Shown here: in pieces, positions 58,423 through 64,000 of the stretch
Numbering within the stretch: the first letter of the stretch is position 1
How the letters are laid out: each line of letters begins with the position of its first letter
DNA from: Pseudoxanthomonas sp. YR558
GTDB lineage: Bacteria; Pseudomonadota; Gammaproteobacteria; Xanthomonadales; Xanthomonadaceae
Direction of reading: 5' to 3'
NCBI RefSeq assembly: GCF_900116385.1
Contig: NZ_FPCI01000001.1
Span: forward strand, 1,674,001 to 1,738,000
Length of the DNA: 64,000 nucleotides
The notes under the pieces: generated by a model
The model's input: the letters and a program-made list of their open reading frames with translations, nothing else
Told to the model about the DNA's origin: nothing
The model's database searches: none
Made by a program: the position numbers and the translations under genes

Positions 58423-58568
58423 GGTCCCCTGGCTCCCTGGCGTGGCGACGCAGTCCACGGCCCCTGGATGCCAGAGGGTCCCTTTCCGTGCTGCGAGTAG
58501 CGTCACAGTAGGCGATATGTGAAGCTGGATTCCTAGAGCCGCGTCACGCTCCCCCGCCCGAGAACCCC

Positions 58569-59015
58569 ATGATCGACTACCGCGCCCTGCTCGAAACCGC
58601 CATCGCCGAAGCCCGCCAAGGCCTGGCCGAAGGCGGCATCCCGATCGGCGCGGCGCTCTACCACGATGACGGGCGCTTGCTCGGCTGCGGCCACAACCGT
58701 CGCGTGCAGGAAGGCGACCCCTCCGTGCACGGCGAAACCGATGCCTTCCGCAAAGCCGGTCGCCAGCGCCGCTACCGCGACACCATCATGGTCACCACAC
58801 TGGCGCCGTGCTGGTACTGCAGCGGGCTCGTACGCCAGTTCAACATCGGCACGGTGGTGGTGGGCGAATCGGTCACGTTCCAGGGCGGCATCGAATGGCT
58901 GCGCGAGTCGGGCGTCAACGTCATCGACCTGCAGAGCGAGGAATGCATCACGATGCTCGGCGACTACATTCGCGCCAATCCCGAGGTGTGGAACGAGGAC
59001 ATCGGCGAGGACTGA
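58569..59015 (+). CDS. Nucleoside/cytosine deaminase resembling yeast Fcy1
   Basis: A 148-residue zinc-dependent deaminase. Zinc ligands and proton shuttle are HGE (H54, E56) and PCWYC (C81, C84). GGIPIG, GCGHNRRVQEG, VTTLAPCWYC, VVVGESVTFQGG and the ending NPEVWNEDIGED align by eye with yeast cytosine deaminase (Fcy1), including its C-terminal WFEDIGE, unlike TadA or the E. coli CodA-type enzyme. Cytosine to uracil is therefore the best guess, not certain. It is transcribed alone, divergent from the metzincin pair and convergent with DUF2269. Confidence 0.87.
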   Translation: MIDYRALLETAIAEARQGLAEGGIPIGAALYHDDGRLLGCGHNRRVQEGDPSVHGETDAFRKAGRQRRYRDTIMVTTLAPCWYCSGLVRQFNIGTVVVGESVTFQGGIEWLRESGVNVIDLQSEECITMLGDYIRANPEVWNEDIGED

Positions 59016-59032
59016 GCTCGCCGGGCGCCGGA

Positions 59033-59497
59033 TCAGGTGGGTTTCATCACCATCAGCCAGAAGATGGCGATGACGCTGAGAAAGGCCGGCCAACCCAGCC
59101 AGAACCACCACCGCATGGCACGGTGATACGCAGGCGGCAGCGGCGTGCCGTCCCCAACGGCGCGTTGCGCGAGGTTGCGCGCGCGAACCTGCAGCCACAG
59201 TACGGGCAACCAGCACGCGCCGATCACGAAGAACAGCATCAGCGCCGCCTTAACCCACAAGACGTCCAGCGGCAGGCCGAGCAGATGCGTCAGCCAGACG
59301 CCCGTGACCAGTTGTACGACCACCGCCGGCGCGGTGAAGCAGGCGTCGGCGATCACCACCGTCCGTGCCGTCGCGGCGATCACGCGCGCATCGCCACGCA
59401 GGTGCGCGAGCCACATGAAGAACGCAATGCCCAGCCCGGTGCCGAACAGCAGCGTCGAGGCGAGGATATGGATCCACTTCACCCACAGGCAGGTCAT
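59033..59497 (-). CDS. DUF2269 integral membrane protein
   Basis: A 154-residue inner-membrane protein of four or so spans, opening WVKWIHILASTLLFGTGLGIAFFM with a WxHILA pattern typical of DUF2269. The role is unknown. It starts 1 bp after the SDR-DoxX gene stop, so the two are one transcription unit; this pairing recurs in proteobacteria and suggests they work together at the membrane. Confidence 0.85.
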   Translation of the reverse strand: MTCLWVKWIHILASTLLFGTGLGIAFFMWLAHLRGDARVIAATARTVVIADACFTAPAVVVQLVTGVWLTHLLGLPLDVLWVKAALMLFFVIGACWLPVLWLQVRARNLAQRAVGDGTPLPPAYHRAMRWWFWLGWPAFLSVIAIFWLMVMKPT

Positions 59498-59498
59498 C

Positions 59499-60815
59499 TC
59501 AGCGCCGCTCCGTCAGGACCCACAGCATCGCCAACGCCGGCATCAGCACCAGATTCTTCGCCATGCCACCCAGCGGGTCCCACCACGAGGCAGGCACCAG
59601 GCCCCCAAGCACCAGTGTGTAGGTGAGCAACAAGAGCAGCATCGCGCCGATGGCGGTGCGCGACCGCCAACCGCTCGCCAACCAGAGGCCGAGGACGAGA
59701 TCGGCCGCACCGCCTGCGCGCGCCAGCATCACCGGCTCCCAGGCCGCCACCGACGTATCCGCCGAGAGGCGCAGGATGTCCGCCGCCGGCGTGATGAAGC
59801 CCGCCAGCGCCGACAGCAGCCACAAGCCCACCACGGCCCAACGCAAGGCGGGCGCGAGGAAGTAGAGCTGCGCATGCCAACGGTCCTGCACCTGGCTGGG
59901 CACCTGGCCCAGCGCTTCGGCGAGCGCGCGAGGCCGCAGGCCGAAAGCGGCCGTCAGCCGCTCTGTCGCATCCGGCGTGGTGGTATTGCCCCTTCGCAGC
60001 ATGCGCCACATCGTCCGTCCCACCGGTCCGCGGCCCACCGCCTCCATCGCCGCTACCGCGAGCGACACGCAGGCCTCGGGCACGGCCACCACGCGCTCGC
60101 CGGGAATGCGCAGCCAACGTCGCCATTGACGCTGGTAGTCGCGCAACGACATCGGCGCGGGGCCGCCCACTTCGTAAATCCCACTGACCGTGTCGTCGGC
60201 CGCGCGCGCGACCAATTCACCCAGATCCTCCACTGCAACGGGCTGCACCTGCCATCGACCGTCGCCCGGCAACCATTGCGCGCCGGGAAAGCCCGCCAAT
60301 GCACGCAACAGCGAGGTGCCGCCGTAGGAGCCGCTTACCGAATAGACCACCGACGGACGCAATACGACGGACGACAGCGCGAGCCCGCCGAGTTGTTCGT
60401 CGAAGCGATGTTTGGAGGCGACGAACGGCCCATCCTCGGGCAGGCCCAGGGCGGATATCTGCACGAAGCGCCTGATGCCGCGCGCTACGCAGGCCTCCGC
60501 AAGCGCCAGCGGTGCGACCACATGCACGATCTCGAACGTCTGTCCCGCTCCCTCGCGGAGGATGCCTGCGGCGTTGACCACCGCATCCACGCCGTCCAGC
60601 AGTGGCACCCAGTCCTCTGGCCGCCGCATCGCCTGCAGATCGCACGCGCGCTCGTCATCCGCGAGCCGAGTTCCCTTCGGCCGCACGGCACGCAGGACGC
60701 GCCAGCCATGGCGGCGCAGCGCCGCCACCAGGTAACCACCGATGAACCCCGCACCCGCCACCACCAACACCGTTCGCGCCTTGCCGTCCGGAGATGCCTG
60801 CGAAGGGATGTGCAT
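59499..60815 (-). CDS. SDR oxidoreductase fused to a DoxX-like membrane domain
   Basis: A 438-residue two-part protein. Residues ~15-230 are an atypical short-chain dehydrogenase/NmrA-like Rossmann domain (VLVVAGAGFIGGYLVAALRRHG, NAAGILREG, ISALGLPEDGPFVASKHRFDE). The C-terminal ~130 residues hold about four membrane helices of DoxX-like type (PALRWAVVGLWLLSALAGF, AIGAMLLLLLTYTLVLGGLVP). The substrate is unknown; a membrane-linked NAD(P) redox role is likely. It is followed by DUF2269 with a 1-bp gap and preceded by the phnA-like gene. Confidence 0.87.
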   Translation of the reverse strand: MHIPSQASPDGKARTVLVVAGAGFIGGYLVAALRRHGWRVLRAVRPKGTRLADDERACDLQAMRRPEDWVPLLDGVDAVVNAAGILREGAGQTFEIVHVVAPLALAEACVARGIRRFVQISALGLPEDGPFVASKHRFDEQLGGLALSSVVLRPSVVYSVSGSYGGTSLLRALAGFPGAQWLPGDGRWQVQPVAVEDLGELVARAADDTVSGIYEVGGPAPMSLRDYQRQWRRWLRIPGERVVAVPEACVSLAVAAMEAVGRGPVGRTMWRMLRRGNTTTPDATERLTAAFGLRPRALAEALGQVPSQVQDRWHAQLYFLAPALRWAVVGLWLLSALAGFITPAADILRLSADTSVAAWEPVMLARAGGAADLVLGLWLASGWRSRTAIGAMLLLLLTYTLVLGGLVPASWWDPLGGMAKNLVLMPALAMLWVLTERR

Positions 60816-60858
60816 GCGGTCGTTCCGTGTCCGTCGAGGGTGATGGGAAACGCGCGGG

Positions 60859-61194
60859 TCAGGCCTTGCGCACGAACTCCGACTTGAGCTTCATCGCGCC
60901 GATGCCATCGATCTTGCAGTCGATATCGTGGTCGCCGTCGACCAGGCGGATGTTCTTGACCTTGGTGCCGACCTTCACCACCAGCGACGAACCTTTCACC
61001 TTCAGGTCTTTGATGACGGTGACGGTGTCGCCGTCCTGCAACAGGTTGCCGTTCGCGTCCTTGATGACGCGCACTTCATCGCCGGCGGCGGCATCGGCAG
61101 ACCATTCGTGGCCGCACTCCGGGCACACCAGCTGCACGCCGTCCTCGTACGTGTAGGCGGAAGCGCATTGGGGGCAGGGAGGCAGCGTACTCAT
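60859..61194 (-). CDS. yjdM: YjdM/PhnA-type zinc-ribbon protein
   Basis: A 111-residue protein beginning [19 protein letters not shown], then [10 protein letters not shown]: two CxxC pairs form a zinc ribbon. The C-terminal half ([28 protein letters not shown]...) is a small beta domain. E. coli YjdM (PhnA) was once named phosphonoacetate hydrolase, but that activity belongs to a different protein; the true role is unknown. A stop at 60859 leaves 43 bp before the SDR start. The ATG at 61194 marks the family start; an upstream extension is not real. Confidence 0.9.
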   Translation of the reverse strand: MSTLPPCPQCASAYTYEDGVQLVCPECGHEWSADAAAGDEVRVIKDANGNLLQDGDTVTVIKDLKVKGSSLVVKVGTKVKNIRLVDGDHDIDCKIDGIGAMKLKSEFVRKA

Positions 61195-61249
61195 GGGAAA
61201 GGAGAAGGAGTGCGGGGATGCATCGATTGTAACCGACGCCCCCATGCAC

Positions 61250-61283
61250 CCCGGAAACGAAGAACCCGCCTCGCGGCGGGTTC
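61250..61283 (-). terminator. Intrinsic terminator of hslU
   Basis: Nine-bp stem GAACCCGCC/GGCGGGTTC with a 4-nt loop, 5 bp after the hslU stop. The minus-strand tail is TTCGTTTCC. Confidence 0.8.
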
Positions 61284-61288
61284 GGGAC

Positions 61289-62680
61289 TCAGAGGATGTA
61301 GCGGCTGAGGTCGGGGTCCTGCACCAGCTCGCCCAAGTGCGCATCGACGTAAGCGCGGTCGATGACCACGCTCTGGCCATCGCGGTCGGGCGCTTCGTAG
61401 CTCAGCGTGTCCAGCAGGCGCTCCAGCACCGTATGCAGGCGGCGCGCGCCGATGTTCTCCTGGCGCTCGTTGACCAACGCGGCGATCTCGGCGAGACGGT
61501 CGATCGCATCATCGCTGAAACGCAACGCGACGCCTTCGGTCTTCATCAGCTCCACGTATTGCTTGCTGAGCGCCGCCTTCGGCTCGGTGAGGATGCGGAT
61601 GAAATCGTCCTTGCTCAACGCCGACAGCTCGACGCGGATCGGGAAACGCCCTTGAAGCTCCGGGATCAGGTCGCTGGGCTTGGCCAGGTGGAATGCGCCG
61701 GAAGCGATGAACAGGATGTGGTCCGTCTTCACCGTGCCGTACTTGGTCGATACGTTGCTGCCTTCCACCAGCGGCAACAGGTCGCGCTGCACGCCCTCGC
61801 GGCTGACATCGGCGCCGCCGACGTTGCCGCTGCGCTTGGCGACCTTGTCGATCTCGTCGATGAAGACGATGCCGTGCTGCTCGCAAGCCTCGATCGCGGC
61901 CGCACGGATGTCGTCCTCGTTGACCAGCTTGCCGGCTTCCTCTTCGACCAGCTGCGGACGCGCTGCCTTGATCGTAACCGTGCGTTTGTGGGTCTTGCTA
62001 CCGCCCAGGTTGGAGAACATCTGGCGCAGCTGCTGGCCCATCTCCTCCATGCCCGGCGGAGTCATGATGTCGACACCGACGTTGGCGGAGAGCTCGAGTT
62101 CGATCTCGCGCTCGTCCAGGTCGCCATTGCGCAGCTGGCGGCGCAGCTTCTGCCGGGTCTCAGATTCCTTCGACGACGGCTCCGCGCCGATGTCAACGGT
62201 CGTGGTGGCGGTGTTCGCGCCGAAGCCGAACCCGCCGCCGGCGCCCTCGCGGCGCGGCAGCAGCGCGTCGAGGATGCGGTCTTCCGCACGCTCCTCGGCC
62301 TGGGTGCGCATGCGCGCCTTGGCCTGCTCGCGGTACATCTTCACCGCGGTATCGGCCAGGTCGCGGACGATTTGCTCGACGTCCTTGCCCACGTAACCGA
62401 CTTCGGTGAAGCGCGTGGCTTCCACTTTCACGAACGGCGCATTGGCCAGCGTCGCCAGGCGCCGCGCGATTTCGGTCTTGCCGACGCCTGTGGGGCCGAT
62501 CAGCAGGATGTTTTTCGGCATGACTTCGTTGCGCAGGCCTTCATGCAACTGCATGCGGCGCCAACGGTTGCGCAGCGCGATGGCCACCGCACGCTTGGCC
62601 GCGTGCTGGCCGACGATATGGCGGTCGAGTTCCTGCACGATCTCGCGCGGGGTCATCGTGGATGAAGTGTTTTCTGTCAT
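61289..62680 (-). CDS. hslU: ATP-dependent protease ATPase subunit HslU
   Basis: HslU is an AAA+ unfoldase that feeds proteins into the HslV chamber. The 463-residue protein starts [33 protein letters not shown], with Walker [10 protein letters not shown] (62-70), Walker [10 protein letters not shown] and sensor regions, plus the intermediate domain. The end DPDLSRYIL is the tail that docks into HslV. The ATG at 62680 lies 38 bp after hslV; a longer frame overlapping hslV is not real. The pair is probably heat-shock controlled, though no sigma-32 promoter was identified. Confidence 0.97.
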   Translation of the reverse strand: MTENTSSTMTPREIVQELDRHIVGQHAAKRAVAIALRNRWRRMQLHEGLRNEVMPKNILLIGPTGVGKTEIARRLATLANAPFVKVEATRFTEVGYVGKDVEQIVRDLADTAVKMYREQAKARMRTQAEERAEDRILDALLPRREGAGGGFGFGANTATTTVDIGAEPSSKESETRQKLRRQLRNGDLDEREIELELSANVGVDIMTPPGMEEMGQQLRQMFSNLGGSKTHKRTVTIKAARPQLVEEEAGKLVNEDDIRAAAIEACEQHGIVFIDEIDKVAKRSGNVGGADVSREGVQRDLLPLVEGSNVSTKYGTVKTDHILFIASGAFHLAKPSDLIPELQGRFPIRVELSALSKDDFIRILTEPKAALSKQYVELMKTEGVALRFSDDAIDRLAEIAALVNERQENIGARRLHTVLERLLDTLSYEAPDRDGQSVVIDRAYVDAHLGELVQDPDLSRYIL

Positions 62681-62718
62681 GGGGATGGATTCGTTGGAAT
62701 GCGAGCGGGCGTCGGAGC

Positions 62719-63270
62719 TCAGAGCTCTTCGACCACCACGTTGCGGTTGGTGTAGATGCAGATGTCGCCGGCGATGTTCAGCGACTCGACAGCGATGGAC
62801 TTCGCATCGAGTTGGGTGTGGGCGAGCAGCGCGCGCGCGGCGGACAACGCGTAGGAGCCGCCCGAGCCGATGGCGATGATGCCGTCCTCCGGCTCGATGA
62901 CATCGCCGGTGCCGCTGATGATCAGCGAGGTTTCCTTGTCGGCGACGGCGAGCAGCGCTTCGAGCTTGCCCAGGCGGCGCTCGGTGCGCCAATCCTTCGC
63001 CAATTCCACGGCAGCGCGCGTCAGCTGGCCGTGCTTCTCCAGCTTGGCTTCGAACAGTTCGAACAGCGTGAACGCATCCGCCGCGGCACCGGCGAAACCG
63101 GCCAGCACCTGTCCGTCGCGACCGAGCCGGCGCACCTTGCGCGCATTGCCTTTCATAACGGTGTGGCCCAGCGTCACCTGGCCATCGCCCGCGACGGCGA
63201 CATGGCCGTTGCGGCGCACGGACAGGATGGTGGTGGCGTGGAAGACGTTCGGGTTCTGGCTGGGGTCCAT
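62719..63270 (-). CDS. hslV: ATP-dependent protease peptidase subunit HslV
   Basis: HslV is the threonine protease of the HslUV complex. The 183-residue protein aligns with E. coli HslV from [23 protein letters not shown]. The active-site Thr is therefore T13, after a 12-residue leader ([12 protein letters not shown]), so maturation must remove the leader, whereas E. coli needs only Met removal. GNARKVRRL and [15 protein letters not shown] are further family motifs. It lies 85 bp after xerC and 38 bp before hslU. Confidence 0.97.
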   Translation of the reverse strand: MDPSQNPNVFHATTILSVRRNGHVAVAGDGQVTLGHTVMKGNARKVRRLGRDGQVLAGFAGAAADAFTLFELFEAKLEKHGQLTRAAVELAKDWRTERRLGKLEALLAVADKETSLIISGTGDVIEPEDGIIAIGSGGSYALSAARALLAHTQLDAKSIAVESLNIAGDICIYTNRNVVVEEL

Positions 63271-63355
63271 GGAGGCCTCCGGGGTGTTCCCACAGAGGTG
63301 GGGACGCCGCTCCCCGGTTCAAGCATGACCTTTGGGAGAAGGCCCCTCCACGCGG

Positions 63356-64000
63356 CTACTTCTTCCGCTTGGCCCGAGGATGCGCGGCGTCGTAGACCTT
63401 GGCCAGATGCTGGAAGTCCAGGTGCGTGTAGATCTGCGTGGTCGCGATGTCGGCGTGGCCCAGCAGCTCCTGCACGCCACGCAGATCGCCGGAGGATTCG
63501 AGGATGTGGCTGGCGAAACTGTGCCGCAGCATGTGCGGGTGCACATGCTTGAACAGGCCCTGACGCTGTGCCAGTTGCTTGATGCGGATCTGCACGGCGC
63601 GTTGCGAGAGCGGTCCGTCGCCACGACCGGGAAACACGAACGCTTCGTTACCAGCAGGACGTTCCTGACGCCACTCGTCCAGCGCGCGGCGCGCGTGCGA
63701 CCCCACCGGCACGCGTCGTTCCTTGTTGCCCTTGCCCAGCACGTTGACCATGCCACCGGCCATGTCCAGGTCGCGCCAGCGCAGCAGACACAGTTCGCTC
63801 AAGCGCAGGCCGGAAGAATAGAACAGCTCCAGCAAGGCGCGATCGCGCAGACCCAGCGGCGCATCGGTGGGCACTTCCACCAAGCGTACCGCTTCGTCCG
63901 CATCCAACACTTGCGGCAGCTTGCGCGGCGCCTTGGGAGCGCGCAGCGCCGCGGCCGGACTGGCCGCGATGCGGCCATGCTTCAACAGCCATTGATAGAA
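63356..64000 (-). CDS. xerC: Tyrosine recombinase XerC (N-terminus beyond window edge)
   Basis: XerC with XerD resolves chromosome dimers at dif. The ~215 C-terminal residues visible contain the full catalytic set: Arg in [15 protein letters not shown], Lys in [13 protein letters not shown], [12 protein letters not shown] (H-x-x-R), a His in [14 protein letters not shown] and its Tyr nucleophile. The protein ends with RAKRKK. The position directly before hslVU is the conserved gammaproteobacterial order, which favours XerC over XerD. The start lies outside the window. Confidence 0.93.
   Translation of the reverse strand, partial: FYQWLLKHGRIAASPAAALRAPKAPRKLPQVLDADEAVRLVEVPTDAPLGLRDRALLELFYSSGLRLSELCLLRWRDLDMAGGMVNVLGKGNKERRVPVGSHARRALDEWRQERPAGNEAFVFPGRGDGPLSQRAVQIRIKQLAQRQGLFKHVHPHMLRHSFASHILESSGDLRGVQELLGHADIATTQIYTHLDFQHLAKVYDAAHPRAKRKK

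Overview
The window is a 64 kb piece of chromosome from a GC-rich gammaproteobacterium, most probably of the Xanthomonadaceae (Pseudoxanthomonas/Lysobacter-like). The reasons are the gene orders (ilvC-ilvG-ilvM-ilvA-leuA followed by leuCDB; xerC-hslV-hslU; mreBCD-mrdA-rodA-mltB-rlpA-dacA), the family-level look of the proteins, and a REP/REPIN palindrome of the GTAGGAGCGAC type. No tRNA, rRNA, CRISPR array, prophage, transposase or integrase was seen. Nearly all of it is core chromosome, densely packed with 1-4 bp start/stop overlaps. Large open frames antisense to real genes are GC-rich shadows and are left out.

Region 1 (1-15.2 kb), metabolism: a truncated DUF4136 lipoprotein, thiC behind a TPP riboswitch, an orphan PhnD-like periplasmic binding protein trailing ilvD, and, divergent from ilvD, a roughly 9 kb branched-chain amino acid run (ilvC, ilvG, ilvM, ilvA, leuA, leuC, leuD, leuB). 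In front of ilvC lies an attenuator that can be read directly: a 37-codon leader peptide carrying a Phe-Leu-Val-Leu-Val-Leu-Ile run, and a terminator whose 5' arm has a competing partner just after those codons.

Region 2 (15.2-22.6 kb), envelope export: an RND permease and lipoprotein adaptor divergent from a TetR regulator, then an isoaspartyl methyltransferase and tolC. A 98 bp REPIN lies between tolC and the next convergent gene.

Region 3 (22.6-29.7 kb), LPS core and lipid A: a CaiB-type CoA transferase overlapping waaA, then two convergent LpxL-type acyltransferases whose last codons lie in one shared palindrome, a WaaL-like ligase, a GT4 glycosyltransferase and a CHCC zinc-finger protein.

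Region 4 (29.8-37 kb): YceI, a RutE-like nitroreductase, an ELM1-family protein, glnE, lipB-ybeD and a CsgG-like secreted protein. Region 5 (37-47.6 kb): a DMT permease, then the cell-wall elongation cluster read leftward (mreB, mreC, mreD, mrdA, rodA, mltB, rlpA, dacA).

Region 6 (47.9-64 kb): a PfkB kinase, a MASE1-GGDEF diguanylate cyclase with a degenerate I-site, a lipoprotein/hydrolase/M1 peptidase group, ubiE, a tandem pair of secreted metzincin-like proteases, a cytosine deaminase resembling the yeast enzyme, a DUF2269/SDR-DoxX pair, an YjdM/PhnA protein, and hslU-hslV-xerC (truncated at the edge). Nothing here is clearly a new system. The best leads are the leader-peptide attenuator with no visible ribosome binding site, IlvA lacking its ACT domain, the shared-palindrome acyltransferases, the duplicated metzincins, the orphan binding protein and a recurring terminator-tail sequence.
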